Shown here piece after piece: positions 21,427 to 29,761 of a stretch of DNA of 33,084 nt. This DNA comes from an uncultured Bacteroidales bacterium (GTDB taxonomy: Bacteria > Bacteroidota > Bacteroidia > Bacteroidales > Paludibacteraceae). The position numbers and the translations under genes were made by a program. Position 1 is the stretch's first letter, and each line of letters starts with the position of its first letter. Under the pieces are notes generated by a model. That model had not been told where the DNA came from, made no database searches, and was given only the letters and a program-made list of their open reading frames with translations. The DNA is taken from NCBI GenBank assembly GCA_902783545.1, contig CACZRD010000017.1, positions 1-33,084 of the forward strand. The letters run 5' to 3'.

Positions 21427-23325
21427 CTACTCTTCTTTCTTCGTGCGACGTTGGCGGCGCTGCTCGCGACGTTCTTCTATCCGCTGACGACGCTCGCCAC
21501 GGCGCTTCTCACGAGCCGCACGATTCTGCTTGATACGCTCATCCCACTCGTTGGCTTTCTCCATAATCGCCTGACTGAGTTCGCCGGATTGCAACTTCTC
21601 GATGAACGCAAACTTACGACGACGGATCTCGTCTTGCATCAGCAGGTTGAACTTGAACTGGCCGTCACGGAAACCGTCTTTCAGGCAGGCGGTCTTGAAG
21701 CGCGCGTAAGCGTTCGACTGCAAGATATGCGCCTTCGGTTCGTGCAAGCGGAACGAGGATCGTTTGGCTTCGTACTCGATGTTGATCTTCTGCAGTTGCT
21801 CATCCACAACTTTGGCGAACGCGTCAGCCTCTGCCTGACGGATATCCTCGTTGGCAAACTCGAAGTAGAAGTGATACAGACTCTGCTCTACATCCGCAAA
21901 GCCCACGAAGAACTTCGTCTTGATCTTCGTCTTCTTCTCTGCCTCGTGCACAGCCTGTATGAACTGCGGCTCGTAGAGTTTCTCACCGGTCATCGATACG
22001 ATGCCGTTGACCTTCGATATCATGTGTACGGTAGGGGTTTTGCGATAGAATCCGCCAACCTCCACCAGATCGTTCATGTTATAGCGGTACAAGCCTGAAT
22101 AGGTCGTCACGTAGGCGCAATAACGCTTGCCGAGCTCCAGTTCGTCGAGTTGCAGGAAGTGTTTGTTAGGTTTGTCGAGTTCGTCTTCCGACACAAATTC
22201 GTAGTAATGGAAGTGCGGGAACAGTACGCTCTCGTTCGTATCATCCAGCGCAAAACCGAAGCGACACTCCGTGGCTATATAGCCGAGTTCCTGATAATAG
22301 GTCTGATCCCAGTTGAAGGCATCCATGTATTTGTCCATGTATATCTTCGTGTTGCCGCATTTCCATGTGGACAGATATTGCAGCCACGGCCAATAGTCTT
22401 TCGGAAGCAATCGACCGTTCTTCTCCAGCAGTTGCTTGAGTTCCTGCGCCCGCTCGGGTTTGGAATAGACGTACGGCTTGAGTGTCTCGCGGATGTCGTC
22501 AGGTATATCGAACTTCTCGGACAAGGTGCCATGCGCTATATCCATGATCAGCTCCTCGGCGTGCTCATCCACCGTGCGCATCAGCTCAAGGATTGTGGAG
22601 GGGTTAGCTGTCGCCCAGAGTGTGACATCACGGTGCTGGATAGCCAGACGCATCAACGCGTAGTTACGCGCACCGTAGTCGGGTATCGACATCACCGCCG
22701 CCGGAGCGACATAATGCTTCTTGATGATCGGCGGGATATCTCTGACCAGCACGCCGCTCACGCTGCCGAACAACGTGCCGTCCGGAGCATAGCCCTCAAC
22801 CTCCTTGCCAACAATGGGGAATATATGCCCGCCGAAGATGCGGTTGCGGTGCTTGACGAAGTTCCACGTCCACACGTGCGACATTTTGCCATACACAGCT
22901 TTCAGATACTTATGCGTCATCGGCACCCACTTCGGCTCACTCGTCGTGCCCGAGGTGGTGGCATACATGTCAGGCTTGCCGGGGAAGAGAATATCCGTCT
23001 CGCCGTTCTTATGGCGCTCGATGTACGGCCGCAGCGTCTCAAAACTCTCGTTCACCGGCACAAACTGCTGGTATAGCAGGAAGAAGTCCTCGGTGGTCGT
23101 AGCGTGCAGGATTGTATCGAAATGATGCTCCTTGCCATACACTGTATCTTTCGCTAAGGAGAGGATATTGCGCAGCACGTTCTCCGACGAGTGACGCGGA
23201 TGACGGCTCTTGATCTTCAGTCGCAGCGTCTGCGTACCGCCCACGAGCCACAGCATCGCATTGATTAGCCAAGGATAAGGCAACGGTCTGCCTTCATTAT
23301 CCTCATACACATGTTTTCTTGCCAT
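21427..23325 (-). CDS. GH3 (auxin-responsive promoter)-family protein with Arg-rich tail
   Basis: The 632-residue protein belongs to the GH3 branch of the adenylate-forming (ANL) superfamily. Evidence: TSGTTSEPKWVPMT is the phosphate-binding loop, followed by VGKEVEGYAPDG, LWATANPSTILELMR, YVTTYSGLYRYNMNDLVEVGG and FVSEDEL. Plant GH3 enzymes join acyl groups to amino acids; the bacterial substrate is generally unknown. Length of the conserved part (about 590) is slightly longer than the plant family, and the last 38 residues are extremely basic (REKRRGERRQRIEERREQR), an unusual tail. The gene lies between the HAD gene and the mosaic surface protein in the same orientation. Confidence 0.9.
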   Translation of the reverse strand: MARKHVYEDNEGRPLPYPWLINAMLWLVGGTQTLRLKIKSRHPRHSSENVLRNILSLAKDTVYGKEHHFDTILHATTTEDFFLLYQQFVPVNESFETLRPYIERHKNGETDILFPGKPDMYATTSGTTSEPKWVPMTHKYLKAVYGKMSHVWTWNFVKHRNRIFGGHIFPIVGKEVEGYAPDGTLFGSVSGVLVRDIPPIIKKHYVAPAAVMSIPDYGARNYALMRLAIQHRDVTLWATANPSTILELMRTVDEHAEELIMDIAHGTLSEKFDIPDDIRETLKPYVYSKPERAQELKQLLEKNGRLLPKDYWPWLQYLSTWKCGNTKIYMDKYMDAFNWDQTYYQELGYIATECRFGFALDDTNESVLFPHFHYYEFVSEDELDKPNKHFLQLDELELGKRYCAYVTTYSGLYRYNMNDLVEVGGFYRKTPTVHMISKVNGIVSMTGEKLYEPQFIQAVHEAEKKTKIKTKFFVGFADVEQSLYHFYFEFANEDIRQAEADAFAKVVDEQLQKINIEYEAKRSSFRLHEPKAHILQSNAYARFKTACLKDGFRDGQFKFNLLMQDEIRRRKFAFIEKLQSGELSQAIMEKANEWDERIKQNRAAREKRRGERRQRIEERREQRRQRRTKKEE

Positions 23326-23346
23326 AGGCTGTCTTGTGTTGCTTGA

Positions 23347-26300
23347 TTACTTCGTTATGATAGTTACACTATAGATGTATATCGCATCTTCTGAACAGTT
23401 CACTAAGATGGACGGGTTGCCGCTCGGCATCGTGTCCACAAAGTCAAACATCAGCTCGCGCAGTTCGGTATCACCGGACGGCGCTATATTCTGCGACTGG
23501 TTGTATCCGTCAATCTCAATCATGACGGAGCCTGCACCGGTTGTGCCACTGGTAGTGTACGTTACGATGACATTCGAGATGTTACTGTACGATATCGGAC
23601 ATTGCGCATTGGCGCCGGTGCTCTGTGTCGTACATTGTACACCCATGCCATTTATGAAGTCCGTGCCGTCCATGCCGGAGTACCAGTTGCCCTCATCTGC
23701 ATCCCAATACTTCGTGAGGAAGGTGTAGGTCTGACTGCCCTCGTTACCGCCTGTCGGATCGCTACCGCCGGCATCGGCACTCTTCACCAGACGAACAGCA
23801 GCGCCTGAATAGCGACGATTGCCGGTCTGCATGACACCGTCCGAGCTGAAGTGAAGATCGAACGCATCGTCATCGTTGGCATAGGACGACGACCAGTAGA
23901 ATCCGTCGGAACTGTCGTCGTATACCTCCGAGCCGTCACGTAATCCGGTTACGGGCAGGAACACTGCTCCGGCTGCTTCTATCTGACTCCACTCCGATAA
24001 CGTATAGTTGTTCTGCGAATAGGCGTCGAAGCCGGGAGTGAATGTCAGGTCACCGGGCATACCGCTCCAATAATCAGGCAGGAAGATTACACCGCTCATG
24101 CCGTTGACGGTTGCTGCGCCGTACAAGTCTGACGCATTCGTACGCGAGATGAGCAGATAACTCCACTCATCGCTGCTCAGCGTGCGCCATACGCCTTCTA
24201 CGCCGCCACCGTTTTCGATAATATTATTTCCCCAATCATTAAATACGGAATAATCGGTGCTAACCATGCTGGCTAAGGTCGGGTTGTAGGCCGTGCCCCA
24301 ACCGAACAGATCGATCCAACCCTCGTAAGTCTCAGAGATATTGCTATTCGTATATCCGTACGCTTCGTATTGATTCTCTGCAAACTTCCACTTGTAGCCC
24401 GCGGGGTAGTACTGCAGGTTACCTCGAGCGAACTGCACTTGTACACCCTCGCCTACCGAGAAGTAGCCGGGTAGCGCACCATAGCTGTCAACTATATCAT
24501 CGGTGCTACCACCGCTGTCACCCGAACCGCTACCGTCGGATATAGGCAGACTCATGCTCTCGTCGATATACTCCGGCGAGAGTTGTATTGAACCGCTGTT
24601 TTGGCTATCGGGCAGTTGGACAAAGAACGGCTCGAACGGCTGCAACTTGTACTCATCCAAGCCCGGCGTGTAGGTGCTGTAGCCTGTTCCGTTCCAAACA
24701 GTGATCGGCGACTCGATACCTGCGGCAAGCAGACCGTTGATGTCGTAGCCGGCATTATAGGGGTTACCGATGAAGTTCCAGTTCGCATTCGACGGATGAT
24801 CGGCCAGATAATGACTCAGCTCGATGTTAATATATTGATAGTTCGAGTTACCCTTGAGGTTGATGCTCAGGTTCGCGGTATCGCTAATCGAGCGGACAAT
24901 ATGTCCGATGGCCTTGTAGAAGGTATTTACGAAGTCAACCGACTTCCAGCCCTTGTATCCTCCGGCACGCTGCTCGCCGTCGTAGATAGCCCACTCCAAG
25001 TCGCTATCGGCGGCTATGTCTTCATAGTTGATGCCGCCGAACTGCGGTAACATAACGAAATGCCAGTTCTTATTCAGCGGGATGTTGACCGATCCTTCAG
25101 GTTGCGGATCATTCATATAGCTCATACAAGCCTTCGTTCCCCATATCGGGTGATCCACATAGGCCACATAAGCACTCTCGTAGCATATAGCATAGGCGCA
25201 GCCCTCGATGCCTGCAAATGTGTATTCATCGATGCCCGGAGGAGTCAGGTTATACACGTATATTTGTATCCCCGAACTGCCATTGGGGAGGATTCGCTGA
25301 CCAAGAGAATCCACTGTCGATGCCAAATATATGGTTTTGAGGTTTTCACAGTCGCCGAACAAGCCGTTGCTGCAGTATGTTATGCCATCCTGGACGTAGG
25401 CAGTAGTGATCACGCTCGAGTATGAGCTCCACGGAGACATCGATTGTATCCAGTCCGGCAGAGCGCCCGCACCGGAGATAGTCAGTACTCCACTGTTGCG
25501 ATCCAGCGACCATACCATGTCGCCTTCTATCAGTCCATCTACCACGTCTGCAGGCTCCGTGCCCGGGATAACTACCAGTTGCATCTGGCTCCAGTATGCA
25601 TCGGCCAGGAATTCCTCCATCAGCGTGCCACGCACGTTCGCTGTGATTCTCGCCAGATTATTCGGATTGAACGTGTTCTCTTGCGGCTTTGGCATGTAAG
25701 TGGAGTAGCAGGTGATCGTTGTCAGGTTATCGAGTTCGTAGAACAGGTAACTGCCTAACGAGTAGTAATCGGCTCCGAAGTTCAGTTCCGTGACCAGCAG
25801 CCTGTGCTCGTACCATGGCACTGCTGTCGGATCGTCATAGCTGTCCAATGCTCCGCCACCGGTGAAACGCATAACACCCGTGCTGTACAATGTCCAACTT
25901 TTTCCGCTCGGCGTCATGCCGCTGTCGATGATCGTCTCGCCGGTATCACCTCCGGTACTGCCGCCGGTGTCATCCTTAACGGTGAATGTGATTTGATACG
26001 TATTCGTCATGCTTCCATCGGACGTCATGACGGTTATCTTCGCCATGCCGTTCGGCGAGTCTGCCTGCTGAACGTCCGTCATGCAGCTCTCGTCTTGCAG
26101 CAGATACGTCACGTTCGGTGCAGTAACAGTTCCGGCTGGCAGTTCCACTTGGTATGCAAACCTGTTTGGATCAAATTCCTCAATCGGCGTGCCGTCAATG
26201 TATATAGCAGCCAGATACGCGTTCGCACCGCCTGTCGCACCGCCGTCGCTTGCTACAATCTGCATCTGTTTCCAGTAGTCTGCACTCTGGTAGTCAGCCA

Positions 26301-26679
26301 TATACATCGATGGCACGTACAGGATGATCGAACTCAGCTTATTGCTGTTGAACGTATTGCTCGCCAGCGTCGGAGGTACAGGTACATTCGTCGTGATTTG
26401 GGTCAGATTCGTACAGCTGTAGAATGCATACTTACCGATCGACTGAATCGAGCCGTTGAGCTCGATCGAGGTGATTATCTCGCGGTTCTGATACCACGGT
26501 ACAGCACTTGAGGCGCTGTAATCGGGAATAGCATCGCTGCCGTCAAGCGTCAGTCTTCCGTCATCATACAGCGTCCAGGTGATCATACCTTCAATAGTGC
26601 CGCTGTTCACGATTCCTTGGGCCAAACCGGTGATGCTCATCATGAGCATCGTTACCAGTAGATACATTGCACGTTTCAT
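23347..26679 (-). CDS. Large mosaic surface protein with BspA-like and FISUMP modules
   Basis: 1110 residues with a signal peptide (MKRAMYLLVTMLMMSITGLAQG). The first half holds three copies of a module beginning 'W-x-L-x-x-x-G-x-L-x-x-x-G' and ending in a short LRR-like segment (about 22-130, 246-370, 378-510), the type found ahead of BspA-like leucine-rich repeats. A cadherin-like beta-sandwich (about 150-245) sits between the first two. About 531-700 is a Bacteroidales surface module (NKNWHFVMLPQFGG; SNANWNFIGNPYNAGYD). From about 730 to 978 it matches the FISUMP domain (SVGEGVQVQFARGNLQYYP, GFYWSSSYANDD, AAVRLVKSAD). The last 130 residues are another beta domain. I see no T9SS tail, so export route and anchoring are unclear. 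Probably an adhesin. 13 bp separate it from the antiporter gene. Confidence 0.78.
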   Translation of the reverse strand: MKRAMYLLVTMLMMSITGLAQGIVNSGTIEGMITWTLYDDGRLTLDGSDAIPDYSASSAVPWYQNREIITSIELNGSIQSIGKYAFYSCTNLTQITTNVPVPPTLASNTFNSNKLSSIILYVPSMYMADYQSADYWKQMQIVASDGGATGGANAYLAAIYIDGTPIEEFDPNRFAYQVELPAGTVTAPNVTYLLQDESCMTDVQQADSPNGMAKITVMTSDGSMTNTYQITFTVKDDTGGSTGGDTGETIIDSGMTPSGKSWTLYSTGVMRFTGGGALDSYDDPTAVPWYEHRLLVTELNFGADYYSLGSYLFYELDNLTTITCYSTYMPKPQENTFNPNNLARITANVRGTLMEEFLADAYWSQMQLVVIPGTEPADVVDGLIEGDMVWSLDRNSGVLTISGAGALPDWIQSMSPWSSYSSVITTAYVQDGITYCSNGLFGDCENLKTIYLASTVDSLGQRILPNGSSGIQIYVYNLTPPGIDEYTFAGIEGCAYAICYESAYVAYVDHPIWGTKACMSYMNDPQPEGSVNIPLNKNWHFVMLPQFGGINYEDIAADSDLEWAIYDGEQRAGGYKGWKSVDFVNTFYKAIGHIVRSISDTANLSINLKGNSNYQYINIELSHYLADHPSNANWNFIGNPYNAGYDINGLLAAGIESPITVWNGTGYSTYTPGLDEYKLQPFEPFFVQLPDSQNSGSIQLSPEYIDESMSLPISDGSGSGDSGGSTDDIVDSYGALPGYFSVGEGVQVQFARGNLQYYPAGYKWKFAENQYEAYGYTNSNISETYEGWIDLFGWGTAYNPTLASMVSTDYSVFNDWGNNIIENGGGVEGVWRTLSSDEWSYLLISRTNASDLYGAATVNGMSGVIFLPDYWSGMPGDLTFTPGFDAYSQNNYTLSEWSQIEAAGAVFLPVTGLRDGSEVYDDSSDGFYWSSSYANDDDAFDLHFSSDGVMQTGNRRYSGAAVRLVKSADAGGSDPTGGNEGSQTYTFLTKYWDADEGNWYSGMDGTDFINGMGVQCTTQSTGANAQCPISYSNISNVIVTYTTSGTTGAGSVMIEIDGYNQSQNIAPSGDTELRELMFDFVDTMPSGNPSILVNCSEDAIYIYSVTIITK

Positions 26680-26692
26680 ATCTTTGCGTTTT

Positions 26693-28564
26693 TTATTGTT
26701 TCTGTTTTTGCGATCTGCGCAGCCACCTGAGCAGCCACTCTTTTACGCTGCTGACAAGCCGCCATATTGCCGACGGCTGCGGGATATCCGTGAGCAGTAT
26801 ATCCTGTCCCTCGGCGTGGGTGCGCTGCTCGGGGAAAAGCAGCAGGGTACTATACTCACCGAAGAATTCCTTCAACATCCGCGGCACCTGTTTGAACAAC
26901 GGATTATAACTCGGCGTCGAGTATCGCGCCTGAATGAGCACCAGCATGTCATCAGCCTTAATCTGCTTGGCTATCTGCAGTACGTCTTCCCAGCCTGTCA
27001 TCTCGCGGTACGAGGCACGCAGATACTTTCCCTGACGTGCGCACAACGCTTGCAGCGGACGCTTGGCATCATCGTCGCAGTAGAACACTACCTTTGCACC
27101 TATCTGACTGCTCAGTCGGCGTATCTGACCGAAACACGAGATGAAGTCGCGCTCTTTCTCCGCGTGTTGCGGCACGGCTACCAGCAATCGGTTGATCGTG
27201 TTCAGCGGCTGATGCTCGTGGTAGATAACCACGGATTTTCCCGAACGCTCCACGAACTGCTCGGCGGCCTGCCAGTCAAAGGCTGTCACGAACTCCGGCT
27301 CCGGCAACTGGCTGAAGGTGGAGATCGTGCGCAGCGCTTCGTCGCGCTGCTCGCCGACCTGCATCACCAGCCACCGGTCTTCCGTGCGCTCGCTCTCCAG
27401 CCGGGCTTCCTCCTGAAGCGCAAGTTCCTTGGCTGCGTGTTCGGTAACAAACGATGCCGTGGTACACAGCACCAGGATCATCACGATCGTGCCGTTCAAG
27501 ATCGTCACATCGAATAGTCCGACCTGGTAGCCTATCGTCACTATCGCCAGCGTGCCTGCCGCCGTGGCGTGCGTCAGACCGAACATCAGTTCTCTATCCA
27601 GCGACGAGAGCCGGAACGTACGCTGCGCCAGCCATGCTGCCAGCCACTTGCTCGCCAGCTTCGTACCGATCATCGCCAGCGCCATGATCGCTGTACCCCA
27701 GCCGGCTACCACCAGTCGCACGTCAATCATCATACCGACGCCCAGCAGGAACAACGGCACGAAGATCGTATTTCCTACGAAGTTGATCCTACCCATCAGC
27801 GGCGAGAGGTTAGGCACCCATTTGTTCAGCGCTACACCGCAGAGGAACGCACCGAGGATACCCTCCAGCCCTGCCCAGTTAGCCAGGCCGGCACTCCCCA
27901 CCAGCATCAGCATCACCATCGCGAAACCTGCCGCGGTGGCTTGCTTGTGGTGGAAGAACCACTTGGCTATCATCGGGAACGCACCGAACGTCACCGCGCC
28001 CAGCAATGCGGTCTTGCCTGCCAGCGTCCACCAGTACTGCCAGCCGTCGCCGGCAAGCAGCTGGCTCTTCAGTACTGCCAGCACAAGCAGCGACAAGGTG
28101 ATCGACAGCATCGTCGCGCCCACCGTCATGTTCACTGCGGCCGACTGCTGCACACCGTAACGGTTGACGATAGGATACGTCATCAGCGTATGACTGCCAA
28201 ACATCGCGCCCAGCAGCGCACTCGTCTGCCACGAAATGCCCATCACGCGCGCGACGAGCAGTCCCATCATGAACGGGAAAAGGAACGTATATAAACCGAA
28301 TGTCACAGCCCCCAGCCTGTACTGACGGAAGTCATTCATGTCGATCTCTATACCGGCCTGCAACATGATATAGAGCATACCCATCTTACCCAACACATCT
28401 ATCGTGTGGTTCGGGGCGATCAATCCCAACCCGTGCTCACCGACCACGATGCCCACGATGATGAACCCCACGATGGCAGGCACGTGTATCACGCGGCACA
28501 CCATCGGCACCAGCCAGATGATGGCCAGCACTAAGGCTAATATGGCATACGTATCGGTTATCAT
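26693..28564 (-). CDS. CPA2-family cation:proton antiporter with C-terminal USP-like domain
   Basis: 623 residues. About the first 390 form the monovalent cation/proton antiporter membrane domain of the KefB/Bacteroides type: GEHGLGLI, GKMGMLYIMLQAGIEIDM, then GSHTLMTYPIVNRYGV, AVNMTVGATMLS, GILGAFLCGVALN and GVGMMIDVRLV. The cytoplasmic C-terminus (about 400-600) resembles a universal stress protein fold (SVVIYHEHQPLNTINRLLVAVP; DDMLVLIQARYS) and could sense nucleotide or pH. It should exchange Na+ or K+ for protons at the inner membrane. Its ATG is separated from the small RHH gene by a 25-bp gap filled with a 7-bp array. Confidence 0.92.
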   Translation of the reverse strand: MITDTYAILALVLAIIWLVPMVCRVIHVPAIVGFIIVGIVVGEHGLGLIAPNHTIDVLGKMGMLYIMLQAGIEIDMNDFRQYRLGAVTFGLYTFLFPFMMGLLVARVMGISWQTSALLGAMFGSHTLMTYPIVNRYGVQQSAAVNMTVGATMLSITLSLLVLAVLKSQLLAGDGWQYWWTLAGKTALLGAVTFGAFPMIAKWFFHHKQATAAGFAMVMLMLVGSAGLANWAGLEGILGAFLCGVALNKWVPNLSPLMGRINFVGNTIFVPLFLLGVGMMIDVRLVVAGWGTAIMALAMIGTKLASKWLAAWLAQRTFRLSSLDRELMFGLTHATAAGTLAIVTIGYQVGLFDVTILNGTIVMILVLCTTASFVTEHAAKELALQEEARLESERTEDRWLVMQVGEQRDEALRTISTFSQLPEPEFVTAFDWQAAEQFVERSGKSVVIYHEHQPLNTINRLLVAVPQHAEKERDFISCFGQIRRLSSQIGAKVVFYCDDDAKRPLQALCARQGKYLRASYREMTGWEDVLQIAKQIKADDMLVLIQARYSTPSYNPLFKQVPRMLKEFFGEYSTLLLFPEQRTHAEGQDILLTDIPQPSAIWRLVSSVKEWLLRWLRRSQKQKQ

Positions 28565-28570
28565 CTATCC

Positions 28571-28591
28571 CTCAACTGTCAACTATCAACT
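28571..28591. repeat. 7-bp repeat array between the RHH-like and antiporter genes
   Basis: Three clear units CTCAACT, GTCAACT, ATCAACT (the next, AATCAAA, is a degenerate fourth). The TAG stop of the RHH-like gene lies at its edge (28592-28590). Confidence 0.75.
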
Positions 28592-28802
28592 AATCAAACA
28601 GCGTCGGGCTGTCTTTGTCCAGACGTTTGAGTATTGCGCGTATCAGCGTCTGACGGATCATATCCGAGCGGTTGCTGTACTTGTACCGCTCACAGTAACG
28701 CGTGATCGTGCGCAGTTCGCTATCATTGAGCAGCACCGTGATCGGATGATTCCTCGGCTGCCGCTTGAACTTTCCCGATGACGAATTCTTCGGTTGTTTC
28801 AT
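28590..28802 (-). CDS. Small ribbon-helix-helix-like protein
   Basis: Seventy residues from the ATG reading MKQPKNSSSG; a GTG three codons earlier lies in the 7-bp array and is less likely. After a basic tail (SSGKFKRQPRNHPIT), the core reads VLLNDSELRTITRYCERYKYSNRSDMIRQTLIRAILKRL, which has the strand-helix-helix layout of Arc/CopG-type repressors: a beta strand, then helices separated by a turn at YSNRS. The ending DSPTLFD is acidic. If so it binds DNA as a dimer, possibly regulating its own run (antiporter and others), but no operator is evident. Both sides are bounded by repeat arrays. No toxin partner is seen. Confidence 0.6.
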   Translation of the reverse strand: MKQPKNSSSGKFKRQPRNHPITVLLNDSELRTITRYCERYKYSNRSDMIRQTLIRAILKRLDKDSPTLFD

Positions 28803-28803
28803 T

Positions 28804-28831
28804 CTCTTCACTATTCACTCTTCACTATCTA
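28804..28831. repeat. 7-bp repeat array upstream of the RHH-like gene
   Basis: Units CTCTTCA, CTATTCA, CTCTTCA, CTATCTA in phase, directly before the gene's ATG on the minus strand (reads GTGAAGAG-like there). It belongs to the same GAGTGAA family as the array at 11556. Confidence 0.78.
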
Positions 28832-28854
28832 CTGGTTTCGTGGTGTCTTCTTCA

Positions 28855-29631
28855 CTAAAACAGCACTCCCAACGTTACCACGCCCATGACGGCTGTCCGT
28901 CCGCCTTCGTCGGTGAACGTCTGACCGGGCTCCACCTGCACCTGATGCGAGTACCGTGCAAACTGCTGCACCTCGGCGCCCACGCCTATGTGAAACGCTC
29001 CCGTGCGCGAGAAGTGGTATCTATACGCTAACGACAAGCCGGCATTCACTCCGCCTAACACGCCGCCGATGCCTATACCGTAACCGATGTTCGCACCTAC
29101 CATCGGCACGTGCGTGCCCTCCGTCAGCGGCAGTTCCAGCGCAGCACTGATCGGTATGATCGACGGCTTGCGCTCCCCCGCTCCCATCAGCAGCAGACGG
29201 TAACCGACCTGCCCGCCGAGGAAGATATGTCTGCCCGCCAGGTTATTCGCACCCAGACGTGCATCAGCACCTATCACGCCACCTATCGAGCCGCCGCCCA
29301 GACTGGCGACACCGCCTACCACGCGCAGACCCAGCGACGTGCGCTTCACGTTCGATACCTTACGCGATACAACTTCCTCCTCGTGTTTCTCCGACGCCTC
29401 TTGGTCTATCACCTCGGTGATCTCCACCACATCCGACATCGGGAACTGGAACTTCGCTCCGTAACTGTCCTTCACAATCACCACCTCATCGTTGCGCAGC
29501 ACGATCTCACCGACCACCACGCGCCCCGAGTGAAACAGTACACGGTGCATCACCGCCTCCTCGCAGAAAGCAGCAAACGGCATAACGAAAAGCAGTAGTA
29601 ACAGCAGGCTGTAACGGATAGATTTGTTCAT
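28855..29631 (-). CDS. Outer-membrane-type protein of unknown function
   Basis: 258 residues from the ATG reading MNKSIRYSLLLLLLF; the longer frame starts at a TTG in the promoter. A signal peptide ends near AFCEE. Next comes a short beta domain (VLFHSGRVVVGEIVLRND; VVIVKDSYGAKFQFP), resembling a Bacteroidales family of 'G-x-x-x-x-G-x-I' proteins, then a Glu-rich helix (ASEKHEEEVVSRKV) and a C-terminal half with alternating Gly-rich strands (VGGVASLGGGSIGGVIGAD ... GANIGYGIGIGGVLGGVNAG) suggestive of an outer-membrane beta barrel. Ends in a Phe. It opens the six-gene minus-strand run. The function is not known to me; envelope location is inferred. Confidence 0.78.
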   Translation of the reverse strand: MNKSIRYSLLLLLLFVMPFAAFCEEAVMHRVLFHSGRVVVGEIVLRNDEVVIVKDSYGAKFQFPMSDVVEITEVIDQEASEKHEEEVVSRKVSNVKRTSLGLRVVGGVASLGGGSIGGVIGADARLGANNLAGRHIFLGGQVGYRLLLMGAGERKPSIIPISAALELPLTEGTHVPMVGANIGYGIGIGGVLGGVNAGLSLAYRYHFSRTGAFHIGVGAEVQQFARYSHQVQVEPGQTFTDEGGRTAVMGVVTLGVLF

Positions 29632-29660
29632 GGTTAGCATATGCACATAATTTGACGCTA

Positions 29661-29692
29661 CAAAGATACAAAAAAAATCCCGCATTTGCAAA
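29661..29692 (-). promoter_or_regulatory. Bacteroidales promoter of the six-gene minus-strand run
   Basis: Minus strand: -33 TTTG (29692-29689), 20-nt spacer with an eight-T run, -7 TATCTTTG (29668-29661). The start codon lies 29 nt beyond. The -33 box falls in the loop of the gdhA terminator and the spacer uses the terminator's T run, so the two elements overlap. Confidence 0.82.
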
Positions 29693-29703
29693 TTTCTGCG
29701 GGA
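29669..29703 (-). terminator. Intrinsic terminator of gdhA
   Basis: Minus strand: TCCCGCA (29703-29697) pairs with TGCGGGA (29684-29678), a 12-nt loop, then eight or more T (29677-29669). It ends transcription about 60 bp beyond the gdhA stop. Flanking A/T runs may allow both directions. Confidence 0.85.
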
Positions 29704-29740
29704 CTTTTTTTCAAAAAAGTATAATTTTAAGAAATTATAC
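29703..29740. repeat. Two AT-rich inverted repeats beyond gdhA
   Basis: ACTTTTTT / AAAAAAGT (29703-29720, loop TC) and GTATAATTT / AAATTATAC (29719-29740, loop TAAG) are perfect 8- and 9-bp stems between the gdhA stop and the terminator. They could act as RNA 3'-end stabilisers or extra terminator strength; purely structural call. Confidence 0.5.
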
Positions 29741-29761
29741 CCTGTTCTGGCATATCTGCTG

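Noticed and set aside
22150-23076. 308-codon plus-strand frame opposite the GH3-like gene
   Set aside because: Shadow frame; the minus-strand GH3 protein is clear and continuous.
26680-26715. Possible A-rich heptamer array between the antiporter and mosaic protein genes
   Set aside because: Period 7 is not convincing; the A/T-rich tract could be chance.
29632-29691. Upstream TTG extension of the outer-membrane-type protein
   Set aside because: It would begin inside the -33 box and terminator loop; the ATG at 29631 starts the signal peptide.
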